A DNA stretch of 53,510 bases from Ammonifex thiophilus (GTDB lineage: Bacteria; Bacillota; Desulfotomaculia; Desulfotomaculales; Ammonificaceae), in contig NZ_QSLN01000012.1 of the NCBI RefSeq assembly GCF_003368535.1, positions 1-53,510 on the forward strand, read 5' to 3'. Below are positions 1-9,655 of the stretch, in pieces. The stretch's first letter is position 1; the number at the start of each line of letters is the position of its first letter. Under the pieces are notes generated by a model. It did not search any database and was not told the DNA's origin. It saw only the letters and a list, made by a program, of their open reading frames with translations. The translations under genes and the position numbers were made by a program.

Positions 1-140
1 AGATGGTGATGCCCGGGGACAATGTGCGTCTGGAGGTGGAGCTCATCACCCCCATCGCCATTGAGGAGGGCCTGCGCTTCGCCATTCGCGAGGGCGGGCG
101 CACGGTAGGGGCCGGCGTGGTCACCGGCGTCCTAGACTAA
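1..140 (+). CDS. tuf: Elongation factor Tu, C-terminal fragment
   Basis: This is the last 46 codons of a gene that begins before the window. The frame starting at base 3 reads [20 protein letters not shown] and ends GVVTGVLD, the conserved end of EF-Tu domain 3 ([26 protein letters not shown]). EF-Tu carries aminoacyl-tRNA to the ribosomal A site as a GTP complex. The stop TAA is at 138-140 and a strong intrinsic terminator follows within 20 bases, so this is the end of its operon. The identification is secure even though only domain 3 is visible. Confidence 0.95.
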   Translation, partial: MVMPGDNVRLEVELITPIAIEEGLRFAIREGGRTVGAGVVTGVLD

Positions 141-154
141 TTTGATGTAGAACG

Positions 155-191
155 AAAAGACCGGGGCTGAAGTTAAAACCCCGGTCTTTTT
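155..191 (+). terminator. Intrinsic terminator of tuf
   Basis: A 12-base stem (155-166 with 179-190, AAAAGACCGGGG / CCCCGGTCTTTT) with a 12-base loop and a run of T on its 3' side lies 15 bases after the tuf stop. This is a textbook rho-independent terminator. Confidence 0.93.
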
Positions 192-255
192 ATGTTCGGG
201 AATTTTCGTAAGCCGCTCCGGATTGATGTCCTAAAACTATAGCTGCCTAAAATAA

Positions 256-280
256 AAGGGTTCCGACGCCTGGAACCCTT
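256..280 (-). terminator. Intrinsic terminator of tRNA-Ala
   Basis: The inverted repeat AAGGGTTCC (256-264) / GGAACCCTT (272-280) has a 7-base loop. Read on the minus strand it is followed by TTATTTTAG. It lies 11 bases past the CCA end of the minus-strand tRNA and would end its transcript. Confidence 0.8.
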
Positions 281-291
281 GATTTTCTTAA

Positions 292-366
292 TGGTGGACC
301 TGGAGGGATTCGAACCCTCGACCTCTTGAATGCGAGTCAAGCGCTCTCCCCCTGAGCTACAGGCCC
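292..366 (-). tRNA. tRNA-Ala (anticodon CGC)
   Basis: The minus strand folds as a complete cloverleaf. The acceptor stem GGGCCTG/CAGGTCC contains a G3:U70 wobble, the identity element for alanyl-tRNA synthetase. The D arm has GCTCAG..GAGC, the anticodon stem is CTTGA/TCAAG with loop CTCGCAT (anticodon CGC, decoding GCG), and the T arm has GGTTCGAATCC. The discriminator is A and CCA is encoded. It is a single-gene unit with its own promoter and terminator. Both the anticodon and the G3:U70 pair support Ala. Confidence 0.95.
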
Positions 367-378
367 ATGCCCGACTTA

Positions 379-408
379 ATTATAGCCGACTTCTATCTGA
401 TAAGGCAA
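379..408 (-). promoter_or_regulatory. Sigma-A-type promoter of tRNA-Ala
   Basis: On the minus strand TTGCCT (403-408) and a perfect TATAAT (379-384) are separated by 18 bases. Transcription would start only a few bases before the tRNA 5' end at 366. Confidence 0.8.
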
Positions 409-488
409 TCCTCATTTGATCCGAGGGGGTGTGGCGATAATTGGTGGATGAATCCGGAAGCGCCAATTTCCCGAAGCTAGATGCCTTT

Positions 489-2075
489 TTAAGGATCGGG
501 GGTGGCGTAGATCCGGTAGTCGATATGGGGAAAGATAGGGTGGCGGTACTCCAGTTCCTCAACAAAGTCTGGCCTGAGGCGGTTTCCGGTGATCTGTCGG
601 TAAAGTTCCAAGAAGTTGTTAAGATGGCTCTTTACCCGATAGACGGCGTATTCTACCATGGTGCCGGTAGCCATGATGAACGGCCAGTCGCTGGCTTGGG
701 CCAGCAGAAGCTCTCTTGCCGCCTGGTTTAAGGCTCTTCTGAGCCACCCTTCACTTTCCGGGTAGCGCCGGGCCAGCTCCGTCATGCGGTCGGCGGCCCA
801 GTGTAAGTGCCGGTAGATCCAGTCGTTGGCACCGCAAAGCCAGATTTCGTGGTACCCCTTGTTTCCCCAGCTGGAGGCGCAAGGGGTGGCCACCTGGTTG
901 CAGGGATGGCGCCGGAGGTAGTCGGAAGGGGTGACGAGTTCGATTATCTGCTGGTCGAAGACGATCTTGCGCACCAAGAAGTCAAGCCACTGAGGCCCTT
1001 CGAACCACCAGTGCCCGAAAAGCTCGGCGTCATAAGGGGCCACGATTATGGGCGGGCGGTCCATGAAGCGGCATAGGTAGCGGATCTGGTGCTCCCGGTT
1101 AAACATGAAGTTGCCGGCGTGTATATCGGCTTTGGCCGTGGCCCACTCGGGCACGTAGGGCTCCTTGTGCTCCGTCTTACCGGTTATGCGGTAATACTTC
1201 AAGCCCGTAGCCACCCTTATCCCGTCGGGATGGATATAGTCCTTGATGTAGTCGTAGTCCAGATCGAAGCCTATATCCCGGTAGTATTCGCGGTAGTCGA
1301 AGTCGCCGGGGTAACCTTCCTTGGCACTCCAGACCTGCTTAGAGGATTCTACATCCCGGCCGAAGGCTGCTACCTCGCTGGGGCAGTAAATGGGGGCAAA
1401 GACGCCGAAGCGGGGGCGGTGCGAGGCGAAGAGGACGCCGTGGGTGTCCAGGAAAAAGTACTTTATGCCGTGCGCCTTAAGGTAGGCGTCTATGCCGGGG
1501 GAGTAAGCGCACTCCGGCAGCCAGAAACCAGGGGGGTTATGCCCGAAAATCCGGCGATAAAGGTCCACTGCCACAGTGATCTGAGCCTTGACGGCAGCCG
1601 GGTTGACCGTGAGCAGGGGTAAGTACCCGTGCGTGGCTGCGCAGGTTATTATTTCCAGAATTCCAGCTTCTTTAAAACGGCGAAAGGCCTCGACCAGATT
1701 CCAGCGATAGCTTTCCAGGGTTTGGCGCAGACGCTCGAAGCGCCTCTGGTACATGGCCACCACCCGTTCAAAAGGAGTGTTGGCCGTGCGCTCGATTTCT
1801 TTGGCCAGAAGCTCGGAGAGTTTCTCCAGATGGCGGCGGTACCGCTCTAGCAAAAAGGGATCGGTAAGCATTGTTAGGAGAGTAGGGGAGAGGGAGAGGG
1901 TGAGCCTAGCCTTCACCCCATCCTTAAGAAAACCCTCCATAACCCAGATAAGAGGAATGTAGCACTCGGTTATGGCCTCATAAAGCCACCTTTCTTCCAA
2001 CGACCAGGCATGTTCAGGATGGCGCACGAAGGGAAGGTGGGCGTGCAGTACTAGGGCCAGGTATCCCTTGGCCAT
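489..2075 (-). CDS. GH57 family 1,4-alpha-glucan branching enzyme
   Basis: The 528-residue protein makes alpha-1,6 branches in glycogen-like glucan. The N-terminal GH57 signature HAHLPFVRHPE is present. The catalytic nucleophile is Glu188 in GFWLPECAYSPG and the acid/base is Asp349 in APYDAELFGHWWFEG, matching the pair known from thermophile GH57 branching enzymes. The length is that of the compact (beta/alpha)7 barrel plus the DUF1957 helical domain. It has no signal peptide, so it is cytoplasmic. The ATG follows directly on the TAG of the upstream DUF4912 gene, so the two are translationally coupled. A glycogen synthase is encoded about 22 kb away. An alpha-amylase activity cannot be excluded from sequence alone, but the branching-enzyme subgroup fits best. 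Confidence 0.9.
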   Translation of the reverse strand: MAKGYLALVLHAHLPFVRHPEHAWSLEERWLYEAITECYIPLIWVMEGFLKDGVKARLTLSLSPTLLTMLTDPFLLERYRRHLEKLSELLAKEIERTANTPFERVVAMYQRRFERLRQTLESYRWNLVEAFRRFKEAGILEIITCAATHGYLPLLTVNPAAVKAQITVAVDLYRRIFGHNPPGFWLPECAYSPGIDAYLKAHGIKYFFLDTHGVLFASHRPRFGVFAPIYCPSEVAAFGRDVESSKQVWSAKEGYPGDFDYREYYRDIGFDLDYDYIKDYIHPDGIRVATGLKYYRITGKTEHKEPYVPEWATAKADIHAGNFMFNREHQIRYLCRFMDRPPIIVAPYDAELFGHWWFEGPQWLDFLVRKIVFDQQIIELVTPSDYLRRHPCNQVATPCASSWGNKGYHEIWLCGANDWIYRHLHWAADRMTELARRYPESEGWLRRALNQAARELLLAQASDWPFIMATGTMVEYAVYRVKSHLNNFLELYRQITGNRLRPDFVEELEYRHPIFPHIDYRIYATPDP

Positions 2076-2822
2076 CTACTTTCCCCCTTCCATCCAGGGC
2101 GCGGGCGAAGCTCCTTCCAGTCCAAGCTTCTCTCTCCCCAGCCGGGCTTTGAGCTCCTCCAAAATGAGCGGGGAGCCGAGACCGAACTGGTACTTATAGA
2201 GGCTGCGGTAAATCTCCTCCAGCCACAGCCACTCCTCATCCAGGCGTTCGGACAGGGAGGCGCGTGGGGTGTGGGCCGGGTTGGAACGAAGTAGGGGAAC
2301 AAAAGTTCCAGAAGGTAGGATCCGCCCCAGGTCCACGCAGAAGGTACGGTTGGGCTTCCCCACCTCGATGTACCAGTTGTCCGCTTCGTCGTTTATGGGG
2401 ATATCCACGAAGTAGTGGGCGTTAAAACCCCGGAAGTCTTCTATATCCGTAATATCGTAAAGGCGCAGAACCGGGCGCGAGGCCTTCCAACTTCCTGCCC
2501 CATAAACTTCCTCAAATTTTTCCTGCTTGGTGGCACTCAGTTCCCAGTAGGCAAAAAGCCAGTAGGGATCGCGGGCCAGAAGTACCAGCCGGTCTTCACC
2601 GTAGCGCCGGGGGAGCTCCGGCGGAGGAGCGGGAACGGGTATCTCGGCCGGAACGGGCGAAACTATCTCCGTGCCAATTTCCATATCGGGTAGCGAAGAG
2701 GGGGCAGGCTGGGGGAGTTCCGGGGCCGCTTTTTCTCCCCGGCGCTTCCCGAACCACAGCCAAAGCCCCAAAGCAAGGATAAGGACACCGAGGCCGAGCA
2801 AAAATAGCCAAAAATAAAACAC
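2076..2822 (-). CDS. DUF4912 domain protein, membrane-anchored
   Basis: The 248-residue protein begins with one membrane segment (about residues 3-23, rich in L, W, F) followed by KRR, a proline-rich linker (about 33-70) and a DUF4912 domain (about 73-200, with RDPYWLFAYWEL and the FVDIPINDEADNWYIEVG stretch). The domain has a carbohydrate-binding-like beta fold and often accompanies or is fused to GH57 enzymes. Here it is followed at zero distance by the GH57 branching enzyme. I infer that it tethers glucan or the enzyme at the membrane; this is not established. The start at 2822 has the GGAGGAAG ribosome site just upstream. Confidence 0.8.
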   Translation of the reverse strand: MFYFWLFLLGLGVLILALGLWLWFGKRRGEKAAPELPQPAPSSLPDMEIGTEIVSPVPAEIPVPAPPPELPRRYGEDRLVLLARDPYWLFAYWELSATKQEKFEEVYGAGSWKASRPVLRLYDITDIEDFRGFNAHYFVDIPINDEADNWYIEVGKPNRTFCVDLGRILPSGTFVPLLRSNPAHTPRASLSERLDEEWLWLEEIYRSLYKYQFGLGSPLILEELKARLGREKLGLEGASPAPWMEGGK

Positions 2823-2884
2823 GCCTTTCTTCCTCCTGCTTCGCTTGGCGGTCTGCTGTTATTATGACCTCGCCCTTTGGGCTT

Positions 2885-2890
2885 TATAAT
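2885..2890 (+). promoter_or_regulatory. Probable -10 box of the GH15 gene
   Basis: A perfect TATAAT lies 30 bases before the ATG at 2920, in the 97-base divergent gap between the DUF4912 and GH15 genes. The hexamer 17 bases upstream (TTATGA) is a weak -35 match, so activation or a weak promoter is possible. Confidence 0.5.
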
Positions 2891-2919
2891 GAGGGGAAAA
2901 GGTTCTCTGGAGGTGCGGA

Positions 2920-4869
2920 ATGCCTAGAGAGATAATTTTAGGAAACGGACGTTTGCTGGTTAACCTCGATTCCCGGTACCGGGTGCGGGAGCTTTACTAT
3001 CCCTATGTAGGTAAGGAAAACCACCTGCTGGACGGCATAGCCGAGGTGGGAGTGTGGGTTGAGGGTAATTTTTCCTGGGTAGGGGAGGCAGGCTGGGAGA
3101 TAGGGAGCTTTTACGAGGAAGAAACCCTGGTGGCAGCGACCGCGGCCTTCAACCCTGCTTTGCAGCTCTCTTTGCGCTTTATTGAAGCGGTGGACTGGGA
3201 AAGAGAAGTATGGGTGCGCAGAATAGAGGTTAAGAATCTGGCTTCTCACCCCAGGGAAGTCCGGGTTTTCTTCTACCAAGATTTCAACCTGGGAGGGTGC
3301 GACCTGGGCGATACGGCCTTTTACGATCCCGCCACAAAGGGGCTGGTGCATTACAAGTCTTGCTATTTTTTGCTTTTGAACGGACATGAAGGGGTAAAGC
3401 AGTACAGCATCCGGAAGCGGGGCGGCGGGGGAAGCCGGGCCGATGCGGAGGACGGGGAGCTGGCCGGTCCCCCAGCCGATCAGGGGGATATAAACAGCGC
3501 GGTGGCTTTTTCTTTTTACCTGGAAGCCGGGGAGGAGAAGAGCTTCTTTTTTTGGCTGGTGGCAGGCAGAAGTTTGGAGGAGGTGCGGGAGAAGGACGGT
3601 TGGGTGAAGCGCAAGGGGCCGGACGAGATACTAGAGCGCACTCGGCTCTTCTGGCGGCACTGGCTTAAATGCACTCGGCGCAAGGACTTCGCTGACCTGC
3701 CGGAGGACCTGATTGGGCTTTACCGGCACAGCCTCTTGGTTTTGCGAGCGCAGACGGACCTGCGCGGAGGGGTGTTGGCTGCCACGGACACCGACATCCT
3801 GGTCACCAACCGCGACCACTACGCCTATGTCTGGCCGCGCGACGGCGCCCTGGTGGCTCACGCCTTGGACCGAGCAGGTTACCCGGAGGTAAGCCGCGCC
3901 TTTTTCAACTTCGCCGCTTCGGTTTTGCGGCAAGAGGAAGGCTTCTTCTGGCACAAGTACCATCCTGACGGAACCCTAGGCTCTTCCTGGCTGGCCTGGC
4001 TGCACGGCGGGGAGGAGAAGCTCCCCATCCAGGAGGACGAGACCGCCCTGGTCCTTTGGGCCCTGGGGGAGCACCTACGCCTTTATCCGGAAGCCTCTGG
4101 GTATTTAACGGACTGGTTTTCTTTGCTGGTAGAGCCTATGGCTTCTTTTCTGGCATGTTACCGCGACGAGAAAACCGGCCTTCCTCTACCTAGTTACGAC
4201 CTTTGGGAGGAGCGCTACGGCACTTTTACCTTTACCGCCAGTACCGTTTACGCCGCCTTGCGGGCGGCGGCTTACTTAGCCATTCTGGCGGGGGAGAGGT
4301 CTTTAGCCCGGGCCTGGAAACAAGCGGCGGAAGAGGTCAAGCAAGGGGTGCTGGAGCACCTTTTCGACCGGGAGCGAAACCGCTTCCTGCGGGGGCTCAG
4401 CCTCACCGCCAGGGGCTTGTCCCCCGACCCCACTTTGGACGCCAGCCTCTGGGGGGTGTGGCGCTTCGGCCTGCTTCCGCCTTCCGACCCGCGGGTGGTA
4501 GCCACCATGGAGGCGGTGGGGGAAGGGCTTAGGGTCAAGACGGCGGTAGGGGGGATAGCCCGCTACCACGGAGACTACTACTTCCGCCAAACAGAGGACT
4601 TCGACACTGTGCCCGGAAATCCGTGGATAATCACCACCCTCTGGCTGGCCGAATACCTGACGGTGCGGGCGAGCCGTAGGGAGGAGCTGGCCCCGGCTAA
4701 AAAGCTTTTGTGCTGGGTAGCCCGGCACAGGAGTTCCACCGGCATGCTGCCCGAGCAGCTGCACCCTTTCACCGGCGCCCCCCTTTCCGTCTCCCCTCTT
4801 ACCTGGTCGCACGCCGCCTTGGTAGAGGCGGTGGATGCTTACCGGCATAGATGGCAGATTCTTCCTTAG
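2920..4869 (+). CDS. GH15 glucoamylase-type glycoside hydrolase
   Basis: The 649-residue protein is expected to release glucose from the non-reducing ends of alpha-glucans by inversion. The N-terminal beta-sandwich (about 1-250) resembles prokaryotic glucoamylases. The (alpha/alpha)6 barrel contains YAYVWPRDGALV (302-313), the acid region PIQEDET (369-375) and the base region LPEQ with Glu612 followed by the SPLTWSHA end motif. There is no signal peptide, so it should act on intracellular glycogen or maltodextrin. It diverges from the DUF4912/GH57 pair, making a small glycogen-turnover locus. GGAGG precedes the ATG. Trehalase or dextranase specificity within GH15 cannot be excluded. Confidence 0.87.
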   Translation: MPREIILGNGRLLVNLDSRYRVRELYYPYVGKENHLLDGIAEVGVWVEGNFSWVGEAGWEIGSFYEEETLVAATAAFNPALQLSLRFIEAVDWEREVWVRRIEVKNLASHPREVRVFFYQDFNLGGCDLGDTAFYDPATKGLVHYKSCYFLLLNGHEGVKQYSIRKRGGGGSRADAEDGELAGPPADQGDINSAVAFSFYLEAGEEKSFFFWLVAGRSLEEVREKDGWVKRKGPDEILERTRLFWRHWLKCTRRKDFADLPEDLIGLYRHSLLVLRAQTDLRGGVLAATDTDILVTNRDHYAYVWPRDGALVAHALDRAGYPEVSRAFFNFAASVLRQEEGFFWHKYHPDGTLGSSWLAWLHGGEEKLPIQEDETALVLWALGEHLRLYPEASGYLTDWFSLLVEPMASFLACYRDEKTGLPLPSYDLWEERYGTFTFTASTVYAALRAAAYLAILAGERSLARAWKQAAEEVKQGVLEHLFDRERNRFLRGLSLTARGLSPDPTLDASLWGVWRFGLLPPSDPRVVATMEAVGEGLRVKTAVGGIARYHGDYYFRQTEDFDTVPGNPWIITTLWLAEYLTVRASRREELAPAKKLLCWVARHRSSTGMLPEQLHPFTGAPLSVSPLTWSHAALVEAVDAYRHRWQILP

Positions 4870-4939
4870 TCTTGCCTCCCCTATGGCGTAAGGATATCAT
4901 TAACTTGGCAACCGGGTGGGGCATTGAGGGGCGCCAGAT

Positions 4940-5398
4940 ATGCATATAGTTTTGGTGGAGCCGGAGATCCCGGCCAACACCGGGAACATAGCACGGACCT
5001 GTGCTGCCACGGGGGCCACCTTGCACCTGGTGAGACCCCTGGGATTTTATACCGACGACCGGCACCTGCGGCGGGCGGGGCTTGACTACTGGCACCTGGT
5101 AAAGATTTGCTACCACGACAGCTTCGCTGAGCTCTGCCGGGCTTATCCTGACGCCTGTTTTTTCTTGACCACCGCCCGGGCCGAGCGGTGGTACACTCAA
5201 GTACGCTACCCGCCTGGCTCCTTTCTGGTTTTCGGTAAAGAAAGCACGGGCTTACCCGAGGAGATCTTACAGGCCTTTCCTGATCGCTGGATCCGCATTC
5301 CTATGGTTCCCGGAGCCCGTTCCCTCAACCTGGCCAACGCGGTAGCGATAGTGCTTTATGAAGCCCTGCGTCAACAAGGTTTTCCGGGCATGAGGTGA
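4940..5398 (+). CDS. trmL: tRNA (cytidine/uridine-34-2'-O)-methyltransferase, TrmL family
   Basis: This 152-residue SPOUT-class enzyme methylates the ribose of the wobble nucleotide of tRNA-Leu isoacceptors, using S-adenosylmethionine. The start MHIVLVEPEIPANTGNIART is characteristic. The trefoil-knot SAM site is seen as FGKESTGLPEEI (about 104-115) and IPMVPGARSLNLANAVAIVLYEAL (about 124-147). The length is the usual minimal size. The stop overlaps the ribosome site (GAGGTGAAA) of the next gene, so the two are probably cotranscribed. Confidence 0.93.
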   Translation: MHIVLVEPEIPANTGNIARTCAATGATLHLVRPLGFYTDDRHLRRAGLDYWHLVKICYHDSFAELCRAYPDACFFLTTARAERWYTQVRYPPGSFLVFGKESTGLPEEILQAFPDRWIRIPMVPGARSLNLANAVAIVLYEALRQQGFPGMR

Positions 5399-5402
5399 AA
5401 GG

Positions 5403-6143
5403 TTGGTCATAAGCCTTCCTTTTGCGGGAGTACACGAAGAGCCGGAAGCTTCCTCCCCGCTGGTAACCCAGGCGCTTCTGGGGGAGCCGGTGCTGGTACT
5501 CGAAGAAAGAAAAGGCTGGTGCCGGGTAAGAGCGCTCGACGGCTCGGTGGGGTGGGTGCGGCAAGCGGCACTTACCACCCCCTTCCTCGCCGCAGGGGAG
5601 CCGGCGCTGGTGATAAAGCCTAAGGTAGAGCTCGACTCTTTCGCCCTTTATCTGGGTACGGCGGTCTGGATACGGGAGCGGCGAGGAAGGCGGTGCCACA
5701 TTTTTTCCCCTTCCGGATACGAGGGCTGGGTGGAAGCGGAGGCCCTCTGGCCAGTGAGCCGACTGGAGGAAAGGGGAAGGGGAGAGGTGGTTGTGGCTAC
5801 GGCTTACCTTTTTCTGGGCACCCCTTACCTCTGGGGAGGGGTTACTCGAGAAGGAATAGACTGCTCGGGCCTCGCCTACGTCGCTTACTTGGCCAGCGGC
5901 TATCGCCTACCCCGAGACGCAGAGGACCAGTTTGCGGTGGGCCGGGAGGTAACGGAGGGTTCCGCGCTTTGCCCCGGGGATCTGGTCTTTTTCAGCACCG
6001 TAGCGCCGGGGGCCAGCCACGTGGGCATCTACTGCGGAGAGGGAAAGTTTATTAACGCCCGCTCCCGCCAAGGGGTGTGCGTTAACTCTTTGGACGATCC
6101 CTACTTCCGCTCCCGCTACCTGGGGGCGCGGCGCTATTTCTAA
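5403..6143 (+). CDS. NlpC/P60 cysteine peptidase with tandem SH3-like domains
   Basis: The 246-residue protein has two SH3b-like repeats (about 1-60 and 65-120) and a C-terminal NlpC/P60 domain. Cys154 in GIDCSGL is the nucleophile and His206 in ASHVGIY the base. The usual third residue (His) appears as Asn218 in FINARS. The layout matches YkfC-type gamma-D-glutamyl-L-diamino acid endopeptidases that recycle cell-wall peptides. No signal peptide is seen (MVISLPFAGVHEEPEA), which supports an intracellular recycling role over wall lysis. The TTG start at 5403 is 4 bases after the trmL stop. Confidence 0.85.
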   Translation: MVISLPFAGVHEEPEASSPLVTQALLGEPVLVLEERKGWCRVRALDGSVGWVRQAALTTPFLAAGEPALVIKPKVELDSFALYLGTAVWIRERRGRRCHIFSPSGYEGWVEAEALWPVSRLEERGRGEVVVATAYLFLGTPYLWGGVTREGIDCSGLAYVAYLASGYRLPRDAEDQFAVGREVTEGSALCPGDLVFFSTVAPGASHVGIYCGEGKFINARSRQGVCVNSLDDPYFRSRYLGARRYF

Positions 6144-6170
6144 AAGAGTTTTGGCTGGGGGGATGAGCCT

Positions 6171-9100
6171 TTGGACTTTGTGCACCTACACCTGCACACC
6201 GAATACAGCCTGCTCGACGGTGCCGCCCGGATAAAGGATGTAGTGAAGCGGGCCAAGGAGCTGGGACAGAGCGCCTTAGCCATAACCGATCACGGGGTCA
6301 TGTACGGCGTGGTGGACTTTTACAAAGCCTGCCAGGAAGTGAGTATAAAGCCTATCCTGGGGTGCGAAGTTTACGTGGCTCCGCGCAGCATGACCGACCG
6401 GACGCCCAAGGTGGACGACAATCCCTACCACCTGGTCCTCCTGGCCGAGAACGAAGAGGGCTACCGCAACCTCATAGAGCTAGTTTCGCGTGCCTTCCTG
6501 GAGGGCTTTTATTATAAGCCGCGGGTGGACAAGTACCTGCTGGCCCAGAAGGCCAAAGGCCTGATTGCGCTATCGGCCTGCCTGGCCGGGGAAGTGGCCG
6601 CGCACCTGCTCGCCGGGGACTTCAAGAAGGCGGAGGAGGCGGCGGGGGAGTACCGGGACATCTTCGGGAAGGACAACTTTTTCCTAGAGCTCCAAGACCA
6701 CGGACTGCCCGAGCAGAAGCTAGTCAACGAGGGACTGATAAAGCTGGCCTCTCGACTCGATATCCCCCTGGTGGTCACCAACGACGTGCACTACGTGGAG
6801 AGGGCGGATGCCGAGGTACAAGATTTGCTCCTTTGCATCCAGACCGGGAAGAGCGTGGGTGACCCCGACCGCCTGCGTTTTGGCTCAGACCAGTTCTACC
6901 TCAAATCGGCCCTGGAGATGGCCCGCCTCTTCCCCGACCACCCCGATGCCCTGAGCCGCACGGTGGAGATAGCTTCCCGCTGCGAAGTGAAACTTTCCTT
7001 CGGCGAGTACCATCTGCCCGAGTTTCCCGTACCCGAGGGGCACACCCCGGCTTCCTACCTGCGGGAGCTCTGCTACGCAGGGGCAAAGCAGCGCTACGGC
7101 GACCCTTTGCCCCCGGAAGTGGAGGAGAGGCTGACCTACGAGCTTCAGGTCATAGAGCGCATGGGTTACCCTCCCTATTTTCTCATCGTCTGGGATGTGA
7201 TTCACTTCGCCCGGCGCAACGGCATTATGGTGGGGCCGGGCAGGGGCTCGGCGGCGGGAAGCCTGGTGGCCTACTGCCTGGGCATAACCAACATCGACCC
7301 TTTAAAGTACGGGTTGCTCTTCGAGCGCTTCCTCAATCCTGAGCGGGTGTCCTTGCCCGACATCGATACCGACTTCTGCTTCGAGATGCGGGACAAGGTT
7401 CTGGAGTACGTGGTGCGGCGCTACGGCGCCGACCGCGTGGCCCAGATTGCCACCTTCGCCCAGCTGTCGGCCCGTGCGGCCATAAGGGATGCCGGCCGGG
7501 CGCTGGGAATGTCCTACGCCGAGGTGGACCGCGTGGCCCGCCTGGTGCCGGGAGAGCCAGGAATGACGGTTGCTCGCGCTTTGGAAGAGTCGCCGGAACT
7601 CAAAGAACTTTACGACAAGGAGCCCCAGGTTAAAAAGCTTCTGGACGTGGCGGCCAAGCTGGAGGGGATTCCCCGCCACGCTTCTACTCACGCCGCCGGG
7701 GTGGTGATAACTCCTGAGCCTTTAATCCGCCTGGTTCCCCTGCACCGGATGCCCGATGGCACAGTGGCCACGCAGTTTACCAAGGAGGGAGTGGAGGAGC
7801 TCGGGCTTTTGAAGATGGATCTTCTGGGGCTGCGCACCCTCACCGTCATACGGGACGCCCTGCGGCTTATCAACCGCCGGGGGGAGAAGCTCGATCTGGA
7901 GAGGATCCCCTTGGACGATCCACCCACCTTTGAGCTTCTATGTCGAGGGGACACCATCGGCGTTTTCCAGTTGGAGTCAAGCGGTATGCGCACCCTCTTG
8001 CGCTCCCTCCAGCCTTCCTGCTTCGAGGATTTGATCGCTCTGGTGGCCCTTTACCGCCCTGGTCCCCTCGGAAGTGGGATGGTGGACGACTTCATTAAGC
8101 GCAAGCACGGCCTTTTGCCGATAGAGTATCCCCATCCCTGGCTGGAGCCCATACTGCGGGAGACTTACGGCGTCATTGTTTACCAGGAACAGGTGATGCA
8201 GATAGCCAGCCGGCTGGCGGGTTTCAGCTTAGGCGAGGCCGACCTTTTACGCCGGGCCATGGGAAAAAAGAAGCCGGAGGAGCTGGCTGCTCTGCGCTCG
8301 CGCTTTGTAAAGGGCAGCGTGGAGCGGGGAGTAGACGAGAGGCTGGCGGAGGAAATCTTCGACCGCATGGAGTACTTCGCCGGCTACGGCTTTAACAAGA
8401 GTCACTCGGCCGCCTACGCCCTGGTGGCTTACCAGACGGCCTACCTCAAGGCCAACTACCCGGTGGAGTACATGGCGGCGCTTTTGACCTCGGTGCGTGA
8501 CCGAACGGAGAAAGTGGCGCTTTACGTGGAGGAGTGCCGCCGACTAGGGATAAAAATCTTCCCCCCCGACATCAACGAAAGCGAACGCGATTTCAGTCCC
8601 ACTCCTGAGGGGGGCATAAGGTTCGGCCTAGCGGCAGTTAAGAACGTGGGAGAGGGGGCGGTGGAGGCCATTCTCGAAGCCCGGAGGGAGGGGGGACCTT
8701 TCCGGGATTTCGCCGATTTCTGTGCCCGGGTGGGTGGTAAGGCTCTGAACCGGAAGGTGCTGGAAAGTTTAGCCAAGGCAGGGGCTTTCGCCTCCCTGGG
8801 GCATACGCGGAAAGAGATACTGGAAAGCATAGATGAGGGGCTGAAAATCGCCGGCCGGGCCAAGGCCAAAAAGCAGCGGGATATCCAGATGTGCCTTTTC
8901 CACAATGTGGAGGATTTCGGTGGCGGATACCGCCCGAAGTTTGGCAAGCTCAACGGAGAAGAGTTCCCCCGCCGCGAACTTCTGCGCATGGAGAAGGAGC
9001 TCCTGGGGCTTTACATAAGCGGGCACCCCTTGGCCGAGTACCGCGATTTGCTGCGCCTCTTGACCGATGTGCAGGTGGCCGACCTGGCGGAGATGGAGGA

Positions 9101-9590
9101 AGACGCGGAGGTCAAGGTAGGCGGGATGATAGTGGGGATGAAGCGCCTGCGTACGCGGCGAGGCGAGCCTATGGCCGCCGTCTACCTGGAGGACCTGACC
9201 GGAGTGGTGGAGGCAGTGCTCTTCCCCCGGGTCTATCAGGAGTGCCGTGCCTGCCTCCGTCCGGAGACGGTGGTGCTGGTACAGGGGAAAAAAGGGGGAA
9301 ATGAAGGAGAGCGGTTGCGCCTGGTGGTAGACGAGATGAGCGTGCTCGATCCAGGAAGTGCCCAGCTGGTGCTCTACCTTCCTCACAAGGAAAGTAGCCT
9401 CTTGGGGGAACTTAAGGAAGTGTTGCGGCGCTACCGGGGCTCCTGCCCGGTATACCTGCGCCTGCCGGGGGAAAGCGCTTTGCGGCGGGTTCCCCAGGAT
9501 TACTGGGTCAACGTCCTTTCCCCGGCTATAGGTTGCCTGGTTTCTCTGGTAGGAGAAGGGAATATAAAAATTTTGTGGAATAAAAGGTAA
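6171..9590 (+). CDS. dnaE: DNA polymerase III subunit alpha
   Basis: This 1139-residue family C replicative polymerase has a PHP domain ([11 protein letters not shown] at 6-16, ITDHG at 39-43, metal ligands kept), then the polymerase core with [10 protein letters not shown] (355-364) and the catalytic PDIDTDF (Asp397, Asp399, Asp401), the fingers/thumb region, a helix-hairpin-helix domain, and a C-terminal OB fold (about 985-1060). It starts at TTG after GGGGGGATG. The order dnaE...accD-accA-pfkA-pyk is also found in Bacillus and many clostridia. Firmicutes usually pair DnaE with PolC; PolC is not in this window. Confidence 0.97.
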   Translation: MDFVHLHLHTEYSLLDGAARIKDVVKRAKELGQSALAITDHGVMYGVVDFYKACQEVSIKPILGCEVYVAPRSMTDRTPKVDDNPYHLVLLAENEEGYRNLIELVSRAFLEGFYYKPRVDKYLLAQKAKGLIALSACLAGEVAAHLLAGDFKKAEEAAGEYRDIFGKDNFFLELQDHGLPEQKLVNEGLIKLASRLDIPLVVTNDVHYVERADAEVQDLLLCIQTGKSVGDPDRLRFGSDQFYLKSALEMARLFPDHPDALSRTVEIASRCEVKLSFGEYHLPEFPVPEGHTPASYLRELCYAGAKQRYGDPLPPEVEERLTYELQVIERMGYPPYFLIVWDVIHFARRNGIMVGPGRGSAAGSLVAYCLGITNIDPLKYGLLFERFLNPERVSLPDIDTDFCFEMRDKVLEYVVRRYGADRVAQIATFAQLSARAAIRDAGRALGMSYAEVDRVARLVPGEPGMTVARALEESPELKELYDKEPQVKKLLDVAAKLEGIPRHASTHAAGVVITPEPLIRLVPLHRMPDGTVATQFTKEGVEELGLLKMDLLGLRTLTVIRDALRLINRRGEKLDLERIPLDDPPTFELLCRGDTIGVFQLESSGMRTLLRSLQPSCFEDLIALVALYRPGPLGSGMVDDFIKRKHGLLPIEYPHPWLEPILRETYGVIVYQEQVMQIASRLAGFSLGEADLLRRAMGKKKPEELAALRSRFVKGSVERGVDERLAEEIFDRMEYFAGYGFNKSHSAAYALVAYQTAYLKANYPVEYMAALLTSVRDRTEKVALYVEECRRLGIKIFPPDINESERDFSPTPEGGIRFGLAAVKNVGEGAVEAILEARREGGPFRDFADFCARVGGKALNRKVLESLAKAGAFASLGHTRKEILESIDEGLKIAGRAKAKKQRDIQMCLFHNVEDFGGGYRPKFGKLNGEEFPRRELLRMEKELLGLYISGHPLAEYRDLLRLLTDVQVADLAEMEEDAEVKVGGMIVGMKRLRTRRGEPMAAVYLEDLTGVVEAVLFPRVYQECRACLRPETVVLVQGKKGGNEGERLRLVVDEMSVLDPGSAQLVLYLPHKESSLLGELKEVLRRYRGSCPVYLRLPGESALRRVPQDYWVNVLSPAIGCLVSLVGEGNIKILWNKR

Positions 9591-9599
9591 GTTTGAAGC

Positions 9600-9628
9600 T
9601 TGGCTTGGTCCCATATGCATGTTATCAT
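9600..9628 (+). promoter_or_regulatory. Probable internal promoter for mtrB
   Basis: TTGGCT (9600-9605) and TATCAT (9623-9628) have the ideal 17-base spacer. The pair sits just past the dnaE stop and 28 bases before the mtrB ATG. It matches the sigma-A consensus at 4 of 6 and 5 of 6 positions. Confidence 0.5.
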
Positions 9629-9655
9629 ACTTTCCAAAAGGCGGGGGGATTGGGC

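Noticed and set aside
9593..9655. 21 extra N-terminal codons for mtrB
   Set aside because: They cover a promoter-like sequence and have no counterpart in TRAP proteins.
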